Assembly (NCBI RefSeq): GCF_003606265.1
Contig: NZ_CP023671.1
Coordinates: 2,976,001-3,040,000 of the forward strand
Reading direction: 5' to 3'
DNA length: 64,000 nucleotides
Source of the DNA: Clostridium septicum
GTDB taxonomy: Bacteria > Bacillota > Clostridia > Clostridiales > Clostridiaceae
This document shows positions 45,103 to 54,847 of the stretch, one piece after another. Both the position numbers and the translations under genes were made by a program. The notes under the pieces were generated by a model. The model saw only the letters and a list, made by a program, of their open reading frames with translations. It had not been told where the DNA came from and made no database searches. Within the stretch, counting starts at the first letter, position 1. Each line of letters begins with the position of its first letter.

Positions 45103-45235
45103 ATGTCAATAGCGAAAACTATATTAAATATTGAGTAAAGAAGTTTAGAAAGTAGGATTTACTAAAATCAAAGAACAAATACAATTTTATGAAAATAAAT
45201 TGCAAAATGTATATATAAGTAATTTAAACATTATT
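45103..45235 (+). pseudogene. small decayed gene
   Basis: A strong AGGAGG site precedes MSIAKTILNIE and an immediate stop. A shifted frame continues KVGFTKIKEQIQFYENKLQ. Parent unknown. Confidence 0.3.
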
Positions 45236-45269
45236 ATATACTTTATAATTATGAAATGGAGGGGTATCA

Positions 45270-45392
45270 ATGAAGAAAATAATATGTATCTTAATTTGTG
45301 GAATTATAACTTTAAGTCTTGTAGGATGTAGTTTTACGGAAGGGTTTAAAGAAGGATATAACACAAGCAAAGAAGTAAATACAAAAGAATAG
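45270..45392 (+). CDS. small lipoprotein (40 aa)
   Basis: A 40-residue frame with GGAGGGG upstream. It has a signal sequence and lipobox (MKKIICILICGIITL then LVGC), then a short polar tail SFTEGFKEGYNTSKE. Probably a small membrane-attached lipoprotein of unknown role. Confidence 0.6.
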   Translation: MKKIICILICGIITLSLVGCSFTEGFKEGYNTSKEVNTKE

Positions 45393-45485
45393 TTAGAGAA
45401 GTAGTTTATATAAATTAAAGATGGAATTTGTGGTTTTTAAGAATAAATTTAGTAAAAATAATAAAAGTGAAGTATCCGTTTAATT

Positions 45486-46930
45486 GAGTCTGTCAATATT
45501 TTTGTGTAAACTTTAGAAAATTTAGTTTTATTTTAAAGGTTGGAAAGGTTAATACAACATCCAACCTTTATTTTTCTTTAATTGATAAATTTTACATAAT
45601 AATCTGCACTTTAATAAGAGTTAGACTAAATATTTTTTAGAACAACTGGTCGTCTAAACGACCTTCGAAGAAGATTGATAGTTGAGCTAAAATTTGAGCC
45701 CATCCTCGTATTGATTGGGTCCATTTCTTTGTTATATCAACGGTAGCAAGGTATAAAATCTTCATTAATGATTCATCATTCGGAAATATAGATTTAGTTT
45801 TAGTAACTTTTCTCAGTTGACGATTATAACTTTCCATTGCATTAGTTGTATATATTATTTTTCTAATCTCTGGTGGATATTTAAAGAATGTTGATAACTC
45901 ATTCCAGTTATTTCTCCAAGACCTTACTGCTATTAAGTATTTTTCTCCCCATTTTTCTTCTAATCTATCTAATTCCGCTAATGCGACCTCCTCAGTAGAA
46001 GCGGTGTAAACTAGTTTTAAATCTGCATTGAAAGCTTTTAAATCCTTATAAGATAAGTATTTACTTGAATTTCTTATTTGATGAATAATACATCTTTGAA
46101 TTTCAGTGTTCGGATAAACAGCTCTAATGGCTTCGTTAAACCCTACTAACCCATCAACTGAAGCAATTAGTATATCTTTTACGCCTCTATTTTTTAACTC
46201 ATTCAGAACAAGCAACCAATATTTTGATGACTCTGATGCTCCTATCCATATACCAAGAACATCTTTTTTTCCTTCAATATTTACTCCAATCGCAGCGTAG
46301 GCTGCTTTCGAAACAACGGTGTTATCTTTTCTCACTTTAAAGTGAATAGCATCCATAAATACTATAGGATATACTGTTTCCAACGGACGGCTTTGCCATT
46401 CTCTAATCATTGGAATTACTTTATCTGTTATATTAGAAACTAATGTTGGTGATATGTCCATTCCGTATATTTCATTTACTTGTGATGCTATATCTCTTGT
46501 AGTCATTCCCTTAGCATACATCCCAATTATTGAGCTTTCTAAATGTGAAACATCAGTTTGATGTTTTTTTACTATTTCAGGCTCAAAAGAACCTTCTCTA
46601 TCTCTTGGAACATCTAAGTCGAAGTAGCCAAGATTGGATTTCATAGTTTTTCGGCTCTTGCCATTACGGCTATTAGTTGTGTTTTTATTTTGGTAATCAT
46701 GTTTCTCATATCCAAGATGATTATCTAATTCGGCTTCTAGCATTTGCTGAAGCATTCCTCCAAATAAGTCTTTTAAAACATTTTGAATATCTTCAGCTGT
46801 TTTAATATTTGGATCCTTTGCTAATATTTTTATTAATTCTTCCTTTGAAAATGACATAGTCTGTGTTCCCTCCATAATTGATAATTTATTATATCATTTT
46901 CTGAAGTTTACACAGACTATTTTACACTCT
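45486..46930 (-). mobile_element. IS256-family insertion sequence with 9-bp target duplication
   Basis: The 1445-bp element is flanked by the direct repeat CGTTTAATT (45477-45485 and 46931-46939). The ends are imperfect inverted repeats (GAGTCTGTCAATATTT... and GAGAGTGTAAAATAGT...), converging on TGTGTAAACTT. The intact duplication shows simple, fairly recent insertion into intergenic DNA. Confidence 0.93.
45637..46857 (-). CDS. IS256-family transposase
   Basis: A 406-residue mutator-type DDE transposase: catalytic residues in FMDAIHFKVRKD, IASVDGLVGFNEA and TTNAMESYNRQLRK; CIIHQIRNSSKY is the family signature. The ATG at 46857 is chosen because ATGGAGGGA lies upstream; an in-frame ATG at 46875 is part of that site. 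Full length and apparently functional. Confidence 0.92.
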   Translation of the reverse strand: MSFSKEELIKILAKDPNIKTAEDIQNVLKDLFGGMLQQMLEAELDNHLGYEKHDYQNKNTTNSRNGKSRKTMKSNLGYFDLDVPRDREGSFEPEIVKKHQTDVSHLESSIIGMYAKGMTTRDIASQVNEIYGMDISPTLVSNITDKVIPMIREWQSRPLETVYPIVFMDAIHFKVRKDNTVVSKAAYAAIGVNIEGKKDVLGIWIGASESSKYWLLVLNELKNRGVKDILIASVDGLVGFNEAIRAVYPNTEIQRCIIHQIRNSSKYLSYKDLKAFNADLKLVYTASTEEVALAELDRLEEKWGEKYLIAVRSWRNNWNELSTFFKYPPEIRKIIYTTNAMESYNRQLRKVTKTKSIFPNDESLMKILYLATVDITKKWTQSIRGWAQILAQLSIFFEGRLDDQLF

Positions 46931-46971
46931 CGTTTAATTAGGATAACGTCACTTTTATTATAAAAATATAA

Positions 46972-47193
46972 TTATGCTTTATAATTTATAATAATATTTT
47001 TTACTTGTTCAACACATTCAGGTTTTATTAATTCTAACATTCTAGGAATGAAAGTAATTAAATACTCTTTGTTAAATGTACCATCATTTTGTTTTTTAAA
47101 ACTTTCAGTTAATAATTCTTTAGATTTATCTTGATTTTTTTCTTCTACATTTAGCATAATAAAGTTTGAAAATTTTTCTTGGCCCTCATTCAT
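46972..47193 (-). CDS. small conserved-looking hypothetical protein (73 aa)
   Basis: A 73-residue helical, acidic protein (MNEGQEKFSNFIMLNVEEKN...) with AAAGGAG before the ATG. Recall of similar clostridial small proteins is vague and gives no function. Soluble. Confidence 0.65.
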   Translation of the reverse strand: MNEGQEKFSNFIMLNVEEKNQDKSKELLTESFKKQNDGTFNKEYLITFIPRMLELIKPECVEQVKNIIINYKA

Positions 47194-47442
47194 AAGAAAA
47201 ACTCCTTTGGATTTATATATTATTCTAAATTATAATATTACTATTTATAAATAACAATGGTAATAAAATGTTATTATAAGTGTTTCGAAACATTATATTA
47301 GCAAGCAGAAAGTAAGTCTATTAAAATATATAAAGTACTTATAAAAAAATTATATTTGTAAAATATAATGGCATTGTATATGTATTAAAAATATTTTTAA
47401 ATACAGAAATTTACTATATATAATTTGTGGAAATAATTTCAA

Positions 47443-47471
47443 TTGACAATTTTGAAGATAAGTGTTATTCT
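47443..47471 (+). promoter_or_regulatory. sigma-A promoter of the pyr operon
   Basis: TTGACA (47443-47448), a 17-base spacer and TATTCT (47466-47471), placed just upstream of the attenuator. Confidence 0.75.
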
Positions 47472-47483
47472 AACAAAAATAGA

Positions 47484-47580
47484 GTAACCTTTAAGTTAAT
47501 CCGAGAGATTAAAAAGGAAGTTATATTAATCCATAAAACAAGGACTAATTATGTCTTCCTTTAAATAGGAAGACTTTTTT
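47484..47580 (+). promoter_or_regulatory. PyrR-type transcription attenuator of the pyr operon
   Basis: Three exclusive structures are visible. An anti-antiterminator (about 47486-47518) holds the PyrR loop TCCGAGAGATT between ACCTTTAA and AAAAGG arms. An antiterminator pairs AAAGGAAG...ATTAATCC (47513-47531) with GGACTAATTATGTCTTCCTT. A terminator (GTCTTCCT/AGGAAGAC, 47553-47574) ends in seven T. When UMP-bound PyrR holds the first structure, the terminator forms. pyrR itself is outside this window. Confidence 0.88.
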
Positions 47581-47699
47581 TATTCTTTAGGAAATTATAT
47601 TGATATCTAAATTTAGGATAACTTAATCATGATTTTAAAACTAAGTATGTTGGCCTAAATAATAAAAAATAAATACTGGTACCTTAGTTTTCTCCTTAG

Positions 47700-47760
47700 A
47701 CAAAGTTTGGAGAGGGGACATACGTGAAAAAATCGAAGGCTCCAAAAGCGCCTTAGCAAA
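47700..47760 (+). promoter_or_regulatory. structured second leader region with a 10-codon frame
   Basis: TTTGGAG (47706-47712) can pair with CTCCAAA (47740-47746), and AAGGC with GCCTT. Between them GGAGAGGGG precedes GTG AAA AAA TCG AAG GCT CCA AAA GCG CCT TAG (47724-47756), a possible leader peptide. The role is not known. The rest of 47193-47834 is AT-rich without genes. Confidence 0.4.
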
Positions 47761-47833
47761 TTTTTATAAAAAGAATTAATAGAACTTCAACCTTTAAATT
47801 TAACACAGAGATGTTAATAAGGAGTGATATGTA

Positions 47834-48754
47834 ATGAAAAACAAACATTTAATTGACCCAAGTGATTTTAATTTAGAAGAATTAGATGAAATATTCAAAT
47901 TAGCACATCAAATTATTTCAAATCCTAAAAAATTTTCCAATATTTGTGATGGAAAGATATTAGCAACACTTTTTTATGAACCAAGCACTAGAACAAGATT
48001 TAGTTTTGAAGCAGCTATGATGAGATTAGGAGGAAAAATATTAGGGTTTTCAGAACCTAATTCAAGTTCAGCTTCAAAAGGTGAAACTTTAGCAGATACT
48101 ATTAAAGTAGTTTCAATATATTCAGATATAATTGCTATGAGACACCCAAAGGAAGGATCAGCAAAAGTAGCTAGCATGTATTCATCAGTTCCAGTAATTA
48201 ATGCTGGAGATGGTGGACATCAACATCCAACTCAAACATTAACAGATCTTTTAACTATAGAGTCATTAAAAAATGGTTTAGAAAATCATACAATAGGTAT
48301 TTGTGGTGACTTGAAAAATGGAAGAACTGTACATTCTTTAATAAAAGCTATGTCAAGATACAATGGTAATAGATTTATATTAATATCTCCAAAAGAACTT
48401 GTAATACCAGAATATATAAGAGAAGAAATATTAAAAAATAATAATATAGAGTTTAGAGAAGTAGAAAGACTTGAAGATGTTATATCAGAACTTGATATAT
48501 TATATATGACAAGAATTCAAAAAGAAAGATTCTTTAATGAAGATGAGTATATAAGATTAAAAGACAGTTATATATTAGATAATTGTAAGATGAATTTAGC
48601 TAAAAAGGATATGATAGTATTACATCCACTACCAAGAGTAAATGAAGTATCAATGAAAGTAGATAAAGATGAAAGAGCAGCATACTTTAAGCAAGCAGAG
48701 TATGGAATGTATGTAAGAATGGCGTTAATTGCTAAACTTTTGGAGGTGGCATAA
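47834..48754 (+). CDS. pyrB: aspartate carbamoyltransferase catalytic subunit
   Basis: A 306-residue enzyme joining carbamoyl phosphate and aspartate, the committed step of pyrimidine synthesis. [16 protein letters not shown] binds carbamoyl phosphate; [13 protein letters not shown] and HPLPRVNEV are the other signatures. It forms the holoenzyme with PyrI, whose gene overlaps its stop by one base. First gene of the operon, after AAGGAGTG. Confidence 0.95.
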   Translation: MKNKHLIDPSDFNLEELDEIFKLAHQIISNPKKFSNICDGKILATLFYEPSTRTRFSFEAAMMRLGGKILGFSEPNSSSASKGETLADTIKVVSIYSDIIAMRHPKEGSAKVASMYSSVPVINAGDGGHQHPTQTLTDLLTIESLKNGLENHTIGICGDLKNGRTVHSLIKAMSRYNGNRFILISPKELVIPEYIREEILKNNNIEFREVERLEDVISELDILYMTRIQKERFFNEDEYIRLKDSYILDNCKMNLAKKDMIVLHPLPRVNEVSMKVDKDERAAYFKQAEYGMYVRMALIAKLLEVA

Positions 48755-49179
48755 TGTTTCAAATAACTAGCATAAAAAATGGATTAGTTATAGATCATAT
48801 AAAAGCTGGAAAGGGTATAAAAATTTTTAATTATTTAAACTTAGAAAATGAGAAAAATCAAGTGACTCTAATAATAAATGCAGATAGCAAAATATTAGGG
48901 AAAAAAGACATAATAAAAATTGAAAATATAAGAGAAATAAATTATACAGTTTTAAGTATATTATCTCCAAGTATTACAATAAACGAAGTTAGAAATGGTG
49001 AAATAAATAAAAAGTTTAAGCCGAAATTACCAACAAGGGTATTAAATATTTTAAAGTGCAATAATCCAAGATGTATAACAGTAGATGAAAAATATGTAAA
49101 TCATTCTTTTAAACTAGTTAATTTAAAAGAATGTACTTATAGATGTGAATATTGTGATAATATAACAAAATTATTATAG
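48754..49179 (+). CDS. pyrI: aspartate carbamoyltransferase regulatory subunit
   Basis: A 141-residue regulatory chain. The C-terminal zinc site is CNNPRC...CTYRCEYCD, with four Cys bridging to PyrB; the N-terminal domain binds nucleotides. Its presence implies allosteric CTP/ATP control of the enzyme in addition to PyrR attenuation. Coupled to pyrB by TAATG. Confidence 0.95.
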   Translation: MFQITSIKNGLVIDHIKAGKGIKIFNYLNLENEKNQVTLIINADSKILGKKDIIKIENIREINYTVLSILSPSITINEVRNGEINKKFKPKLPTRVLNILKCNNPRCITVDEKYVNHSFKLVNLKECTYRCEYCDNITKLL

Positions 49180-49201
49180 GATAATGTACGAGGTGCTTAA
49201 T

Positions 49202-50398
49202 ATGAATTTATTAATTAAAAATGCAAATGTAATAGATGCAATGCAAAATTTTTATGGTGATATTTATATAGAAGAAGGAAAAATAAAAGAAATAGGAAAA
49301 GAGTTAAAAATAGATAATGTGGATAAAATAGATGCAAAAGGATTAACTTTAATGCCAGCATTTATAGATACACATGCTCATTTTAGAGAGCCTGGACTTA
49401 CTTATAAAGAAGATATAAAAACAGGTTCAAAGGCTGCATTAAGGGGTGGATATACGGGGGTTTGTCTAATGGCTAATACATCTCCAATATGCTCAAGTAA
49501 AGAGGTATTAGATACAGTTAGAAATCGTTCTAAAGAAATAAGTCTTATAGACATTCACCAATGTGTATCAGTAACTAAGAATTTTGATGGAAGAACTGTA
49601 GAACATTTAGATGAGCTTAAAGGTGATAAAGAAATAAAAGCTATATCAGATGATGGTGTAGGAGTTATGGATTCATTTATAATGTATGAAGCTATGAAAA
49701 AAGCAAAAGAAAATAATTGGATTATAATGTCACATGCAGAAGATCATAAATTTTCAAAAACAGATATGAGAATAGCAGAAAATATGATGACCTTAAGGGA
49801 CATAGCATTAGCTAAAGAGAGTAAAGCAAGACTTCATATGGCTCATGTAAGTACTAAAGAAGCAATTAATTATATAAAAGAAGCTAAAGATGATGGAGTA
49901 AATTTAACTTGTGAGGTTACACCTCATCATATAGCATTAACTACTAAAATAAATAATTATAGAGTGAATCCACCTATAAGAGAACAAGAAGATGTAGATG
50001 CTATTTTAAAAGCTATAAAACTTGGTGTTGTGGATTGTATAGGTACTGATCATGCCCCTCATACAGAAGAAGATAAGAAAAAGGGTTCACCAGGAATGGT
50101 AGGGCTTGAAACAGCATTTTCAATATGTTATACAATCTTAGTTCGTAATAATATTATAGGTATAAATAAATTAAGTGAAATAATGTCTAAAAATCCAGCA
50201 AAAATATTAGGTATGAATAAAGGAATAATTAGTATAGGGTTAGATGGAGATTTAGTATTAGTAAATTTAAATAAAAAAGTAAAAATAAATTCTAATGAGT
50301 TTCATTCTAAGGGTAGAAATACACCCTTTGATGGAATGGAGTTTTATGGAGAAGTTGAAATGACTATAAAAGGCGGAAGAATATTATATAAGAAATAG
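49202..50398 (+). CDS. pyrC: dihydroorotase
   Basis: A class I dihydroorotase of about 398 residues, closing carbamoyl aspartate to dihydroorotate. The metal-binding [10 protein letters not shown], the later His in IMSHAEDH and MAHVSTKEA, and the Asp in [12 protein letters not shown] are all present. ATG 49202 follows GAGGTG; an ATG at 49184 lies before that site. Confidence 0.94.
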   Translation: MNLLIKNANVIDAMQNFYGDIYIEEGKIKEIGKELKIDNVDKIDAKGLTLMPAFIDTHAHFREPGLTYKEDIKTGSKAALRGGYTGVCLMANTSPICSSKEVLDTVRNRSKEISLIDIHQCVSVTKNFDGRTVEHLDELKGDKEIKAISDDGVGVMDSFIMYEAMKKAKENNWIIMSHAEDHKFSKTDMRIAENMMTLRDIALAKESKARLHMAHVSTKEAINYIKEAKDDGVNLTCEVTPHHIALTTKINNYRVNPPIREQEDVDAILKAIKLGVVDCIGTDHAPHTEEDKKKGSPGMVGLETAFSICYTILVRNNIIGINKLSEIMSKNPAKILGMNKGIISIGLDGDLVLVNLNKKVKINSNEFHSKGRNTPFDGMEFYGEVEMTIKGGRILYKK

Positions 50399-50408
50399 GA
50401 GATTATTT

Positions 50409-51284
50409 ATGAGAAGTAATATAATGGATAAATTATTTAATAGAGTTAATGAAAGGGGAGTTGTATGTGTAGGATTAGACACATCAATTGATTATATACC
50501 GAAATATTTATTTGAGGAAAAAGATGAAGCTCAGGCAATATTTGAGTTTAATAAGCAAATTATAGATTCTACTTTAGATGTAGTATCATGCTATAAAGTC
50601 CAAATAGCTTATTACGAGGCATTAGGAATAAAGGGAATGATAGCATATAGAGATACATTAAAATATTTAAGAGAAAAAGATGCTATTATAATTGCTGATA
50701 TTAAAAGAGGGGATATAGCAGCTACTGCAACTCAATATGCAAAGGCTCATTTTCAGGGAGACTTTGAAGCAGATTTTATAACATTAAGCCCATATATGGG
50801 AATGGATAGTATAGAACCATATATACCATATTTAGAAAAGGGGACAAAAGGAATTTTTTCATTAGTTAGAACATCAAATAAAGGTGCTGAAGATATAGAA
50901 AATATTGATACAGTAGATGGAAGAAAAGTTTATGCTGTGGTGGGAGATAAGCTTAAAGAGCTTGGCGAAAATATTACTGGAGAGTGTGGGTATTCCGCAA
51001 TTGGTGGAGTTATAGGATGCACTCATGTCGAAGAAGGAAAAGAAATAAGAAAAAGATTTAAAAACATGTTTTTCTTAATACCAGGATATGGAGCTCAAGG
51101 TGGTAAAGCTGAAGATGTGGCGTTATATTTAAATAATGGTAATGGAGGAGTAGTTAATTCATCAAGAGCTATACTTTTAGCATATAAGAAACAAGAGGGA
51201 AGAGAAAAAGAATTTGCTATTTGTGCAAGGGAAGAAGCTATAAGAATGAGAGATGAAATAAAAAATGCTGTAAAATTACTATAA
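50409..51284 (+). CDS. pyrF: orotidine 5'-phosphate decarboxylase (long type)
   Basis: A 291-residue decarboxylase of the type 2 subfamily, making UMP. The catalytic Asp-Lys-Asp cluster is in ADIKRGDIAATATQYAKAHF, and FLIPGYGAQGG is the phosphate-binding loop. Ten bases after pyrC, in the same operon. Confidence 0.94.
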   Translation: MRSNIMDKLFNRVNERGVVCVGLDTSIDYIPKYLFEEKDEAQAIFEFNKQIIDSTLDVVSCYKVQIAYYEALGIKGMIAYRDTLKYLREKDAIIIADIKRGDIAATATQYAKAHFQGDFEADFITLSPYMGMDSIEPYIPYLEKGTKGIFSLVRTSNKGAEDIENIDTVDGRKVYAVVGDKLKELGENITGECGYSAIGGVIGCTHVEEGKEIRKRFKNMFFLIPGYGAQGGKAEDVALYLNNGNGGVVNSSRAILLAYKKQEGREKEFAICAREEAIRMRDEIKNAVKLL

Positions 51285-51301
51285 AAGGAGAGGACTTATA
51301 T

Positions 51302-52039
51302 ATGAATTATACTAAAGCAAGAGTAATTTCAAATAAGGAAATAGTAAATGGAATCTATAAAATGGTTGTTGAGGATAAAAATAAAACTAAGCCAGGTCAA
51401 TTTTATATGTTAAAAATTGAAGGGAAAACTTTATTACCAAGACCTATAAGTATATGTGAAAAGGATTCTGAAACTATAACCTTTCTTTATGCTGTAGTGG
51501 GAGCTGGAACAAAAGAGTTTGCTAACCTTAAAGAAGAAGATACTATAAGCTTAACAGGTCCACTTGGAAATGGGTTTAATATAGAAGAAGATTTAGGGAA
51601 AGTAGCATTAGTTTCAGGAGGAATTGGAATAGCGCCAATGCTAGAACTTGCAAAAAGATTAAGAGAAAAAAACACTAATATAGTAATGGATTTATACGCT
51701 GGATTTAGAGATGATATTTATTTAATAAATGATTTGAAAGAGTTTGTGAATAACACATATATTAGTACTAATACAGGTAATTATGGGCATAGAGGATTTA
51801 TTACTGAACTACTTAAGGTAGAAAATTATGATACAGTGCTTTGCTGTGGACCAGAAGTTATGATGAAAAAAGTAGTTGAAATGTGTAAGGAAAATGGTGT
51901 GAAGGTATATGTTTCAATGGAAAAGCATATGGCTTGTGGTGTAGGAGCATGTTTAGTATGTACATGTAAAACAAAAGATGGACATAAAAGAACATGTAAG
52001 GATGGTCCAGTATTTGATGGTAGCTATGTAGAATTATAA
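51302..52039 (+). CDS. pyrK: dihydroorotate dehydrogenase electron transfer subunit
   Basis: A 245-residue FAD and iron-sulfur protein. RPISICEKD and GPLGNGF bind [18 protein letters not shown] binds NAD, and the C-terminal [12 protein letters not shown] plus Cys in RTCKDGPVF coordinate a 2Fe-2S cluster. It passes electrons from PyrD to NAD. Confidence 0.94.
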   Translation: MNYTKARVISNKEIVNGIYKMVVEDKNKTKPGQFYMLKIEGKTLLPRPISICEKDSETITFLYAVVGAGTKEFANLKEEDTISLTGPLGNGFNIEEDLGKVALVSGGIGIAPMLELAKRLREKNTNIVMDLYAGFRDDIYLINDLKEFVNNTYISTNTGNYGHRGFITELLKVENYDTVLCCGPEVMMKKVVEMCKENGVKVYVSMEKHMACGVGACLVCTCKTKDGHKRTCKDGPVFDGSYVEL

Positions 52040-52058
52040 TATCACCAAGGAGGTTAAT

Positions 52059-52958
52059 ATGTTAAAAGTAAATATAAATGGTATAGATTTTAAAAATCCA
52101 GTAATTGCAGCATCAGGAACATTTGGTTTTGGAGGAGAATATAATAACTTCTATAATGTAGGAATTCTTGGTGGTATATCATCAAAAGGATTGACACTTA
52201 ATCCTAAAGAAGGGAATGAAGGAATAAGAGTTTATGAAACACCATCAGGAATGATGAATTCTGTAGGTCTTCAAAATCCAGGTATAGACAGATTTATAAA
52301 AGAAGAGCTGCCAATGATGAAGAGATTAGGAACTAATATAATAGCTAATGTTGGCGGTGGATGTATGGAAGACTATGAAGAAGCAATATGTAAGTTAAGA
52401 GGACAAGATATAGATATGATAGAACTCAATATATCATGTCCTAATGTAAAATCAGGAGGAATGGCTTTTGGAATAAAATCAGATGTGGCTTTTGATGTAG
52501 TTTCTAAAATAAAGAAGATAGCCGATAAACCTATTATGGTTAAACTTTCTCCAAATGCTGAAAATATCGTAGATATGGCAGTAAAATGTCAAGAAGCAGG
52601 TGCTGATTCAATATCATTAATAAACACCTTAAAAGGATTAGCTATAAATCCATATAAAAGAGAGCCTATATTTAATAACATTTATGCAGGGGTTTCAGGA
52701 CCAGCTGTAAAACCAATAGCATTAAGAATGGTACATGAAGTGGCTAAAGCTGTAGAAATACCAGTAATAGGTCTTGGAGGAATTAGTAGCGGTATTGATG
52801 CTATAGAATTTATAATGGCAGGAGCTTCAGCAATACAAATAGGCACAGTAAATTTTATAAATCCTATGGCTGGAAAAGAGATAATAGAAGAAATAGAAAA
52901 TTTCTGTATATCACAAGGTATAAAGGATATAAATGAAATAGTAGGTTGCATTAAATAA
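52059..52958 (+). CDS. pyrD: dihydroorotate dehydrogenase B, catalytic subunit
   Basis: A 299-residue class 1B FMN enzyme, oxidising dihydroorotate to orotate. [15 protein letters not shown] contains the catalytic Cys; [12 protein letters not shown] and [14 protein letters not shown] bind FMN. Last gene of the operon, ending in two tandem hairpins. pyrE and carAB are not in the window. Confidence 0.95.
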   Translation: MLKVNINGIDFKNPVIAASGTFGFGGEYNNFYNVGILGGISSKGLTLNPKEGNEGIRVYETPSGMMNSVGLQNPGIDRFIKEELPMMKRLGTNIIANVGGGCMEDYEEAICKLRGQDIDMIELNISCPNVKSGGMAFGIKSDVAFDVVSKIKKIADKPIMVKLSPNAENIVDMAVKCQEAGADSISLINTLKGLAINPYKREPIFNNIYAGVSGPAVKPIALRMVHEVAKAVEIPVIGLGGISSGIDAIEFIMAGASAIQIGTVNFINPMAGKEIIEEIENFCISQGIKDINEIVGCIK

Positions 52959-53023
52959 ACTTAATGCAATTTTCGACTAGCGCATTAGCAATAAGCAAAC
53001 TTGTTTAAAGTAAAATTAGGGGG

Positions 53024-53086
53024 CTAAAGGTTTTATTTTTATAAAATCTTTAGAAAAGAGGTAGATTAATGTATCTACCTCTTTTC
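53024..53086 (+). terminator. tandem hairpins ending the pyr operon
   Basis: A 13-base stem (CTAAAGGTTTTAT, 53024-53053) is followed at once by a 14-bp perfect stem (GAAAAGAGGTAGAT, 53053-53086) with a T run. The second also serves the convergent gene. Confidence 0.85.
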
Positions 53087-53088
53087 TA

Positions 53089-53412
53089 TTATTTTTTTAG
53101 AAATACTCCAGCTATTATATTAGCTATATCTTTAATTATATCTAATCGATTAATTAGATCTTCTTTTACAACAAGTGCTTCGGCTGTAGTTTCTATAGCT
53201 ACATCACTTATGTCTTTTACATTATCAGTTATGTCACTTAAATTTTTAAAGGTATTATCCAAATTACTTTTATTATCTACTAGAGTTTTATTAAGGTTGT
53301 CCAATAATGCTAAAACTTTTCTTAATGTTATAATTAAGTAAATAATAGCAATAACTATCGAAATTGTTATAATACCTAAAAGGAGAGTATTAGGATTAAT
53401 TTCTATAATCAT
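53089..53412 (-). CDS. DUF948-like membrane protein
   Basis: A 107-residue protein with one N-terminal helix (LLLGIITISIVIAIIYLIITL) and a long heptad-patterned coiled coil, as in DUF948 general-stress proteins. Often paired with a YtxH gene, as here (22 bases downstream of it). Role at the membrane unknown. Confidence 0.7.
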   Translation of the reverse strand: MIIEINPNTLLLGIITISIVIAIIYLIITLRKVLALLDNLNKTLVDNKSNLDNTFKNLSDITDNVKDISDVAIETTAEALVVKEDLINRLDIIKDIANIIAGVFLKK

Positions 53413-53433
53413 ATATATACCTCACTTATGTAA

Positions 53434-53787
53434 CTAAATAGTTTTTTCAGAATCATTAGCTTCTTCATTAGATACAGGTGTAGTGATATCTTTGATTACA
53501 CATTGTTCATCTAATGAGTCCTCAGTAGACTTCTTCTCTTTAAGATATTTAGAAATTTTTTCTTTAGTTTCATTAGTCTTAGAAATAAAATTTTCTTTAG
53601 TTTGAGAAGTTTTATTTTTTAGTGTTTCTCTAGTTTCTTTACCAGATTTAGGGGCTAGAAGTATTCCACTAGCAAGACCTGCTAAAATACCAGCAGTTGC
53701 TCCAATAGCTATATTTTTAGTAGTTTTAGCTTTTTGTTTTTTTTGTTTTTCTCTTTTCTTTTCTTCTATCAGTTTTGATAAATTCAT
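53434..53787 (-). CDS. YtxH-domain protein
   Basis: A 117-residue protein with the YtxH core GATAGILAGLASGILLAPKS, followed by Lys/Glu/Thr-rich coiled segments. A basic N-terminus precedes the single helix. Relatives belong to general stress regulons; no such promoter was identified here. GGAGGT precedes the ATG. Confidence 0.8.
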   Translation of the reverse strand: MNLSKLIEEKKREKQKKQKAKTTKNIAIGATAGILAGLASGILLAPKSGKETRETLKNKTSQTKENFISKTNETKEKISKYLKEKKSTEDSLDEQCVIKDITTPVSNEEANDSEKTI

Positions 53788-53965
53788 TTAATTACCTCCA
53801 ATTTGTACAATATAATGAAATTATACGGTTAATTATGCTTTTTTACAATATGATTAATGGATATTTATAAATTTATAACACAAATAAAAAACTTTATATT
53901 AATCTTTAAATAATGTACAATATAAATAAATAAAAATACCATATTCTATATTAGGAGGGATGACG

Positions 53966-54814
53966 GTGAAAATTAAGAAAACTACAATTGCTTTTTTGTT
54001 ATTATCAGTAATTTTATTATTTGCAATTGTTGTTTCAGTCTATTTTATATTGGGAAGTACTTCACGGGAAATAAAAGTAACTAAAGAATTTATTGAAGTT
54101 CTTCAAAGTGAAAATGCTATTGATAATAGTGTAAATGCTAATAAAATGGAGTATAAGCCTCTAAAAACAGAGTTAAATAATAATTCTAATATTAAATACA
54201 CAGTAGCTACAGGAAATTATGGAGTAGATTTGGATAAGGATTATAATGTTATAGGATTTTCAAAAAAAGAAATAAAACAAGTAAATTCTAGATCAATAGC
54301 TATAAAAGAAGAGATGGCAATAACTTTAGCAGAGAAATATATAAAGTCTATTTCTAATGAAGAAGTAAAATTGAAAGAAATTAGAAAACCAGATGACGAT
54401 ATGGTTCAATTTTATACAGTTGTATTTTATAAATTTAAAGATGGATATCCATATTACGATTATGAAATAGTTGCAAAAATAAATAAAATAACAGGAGAAT
54501 TAGACGGATATTCTAATAGTTTTTTAAATGATATTAAACACACTTCTGATATAAATATAAAATATGATAAAGCTAATGAAATAGCTAATGAATATTTTTC
54601 TAAGCTGAATATTAAGGTAAATATAAAGCAAGAGCCTTTACTAGCGTATGTAAAAACAAAAGATGATAATAGAAGCGAATTAGCTTATATATTTACAGTA
54701 GAAATAAATAGCAAAGAGATCTTAGGTAAAAAAAATAAACTTTTTATTAGTGCTAATTCTGGAGAAGTAATTAGTATAGGTAATGATGAAGTAGAAAAGA
54801 AAGAAGTTAGATAA
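53966..54814 (+). CDS. membrane-anchored PepSY-like/YcdB-type protein
   Basis: A 282-residue protein with an N-terminal helix (TTIAFLLLSVILLFAIVVSV) and two PepSY/YcdB-like repeats (AEKYIKSI...FYKFKDGYPYYDYEIVAKIN and ANEYFSKLN...KLFISANSGEVISIG). It should lie outside the membrane; relatives may inhibit or modulate proteases. GTG 53966 is chosen because AGGAGG ends seven bases upstream; the ATG at 53960 is too close. Confidence 0.65.
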   Translation: MKIKKTTIAFLLLSVILLFAIVVSVYFILGSTSREIKVTKEFIEVLQSENAIDNSVNANKMEYKPLKTELNNNSNIKYTVATGNYGVDLDKDYNVIGFSKKEIKQVNSRSIAIKEEMAITLAEKYIKSISNEEVKLKEIRKPDDDMVQFYTVVFYKFKDGYPYYDYEIVAKINKITGELDGYSNSFLNDIKHTSDINIKYDKANEIANEYFSKLNIKVNIKQEPLLAYVKTKDDNRSELAYIFTVEINSKEILGKKNKLFISANSGEVISIGNDEVEKKEVR

Positions 54815-54846
54815 AAAAGAGCTTTGATTAATCAAAGCTCTTTTTT
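54813..54846. terminator. bidirectional terminator
   Basis: A perfect 34-base palindrome (AAAAAAGAGCTTTGATT and complement) between convergent genes. Confidence 0.9.
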
Positions 54847-54847
54847 G

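Noticed and set aside
47724-47756. Leader peptide as a definite gene
   Set aside because: The frame is only ten codons and no amino-acid link to pyrimidines is apparent, so it is kept only as part of a structured leader.
53069-53341. Plus-strand frame of 90 codons
   Set aside because: It is antisense to the DUF948-like gene, which has a good start and family features.
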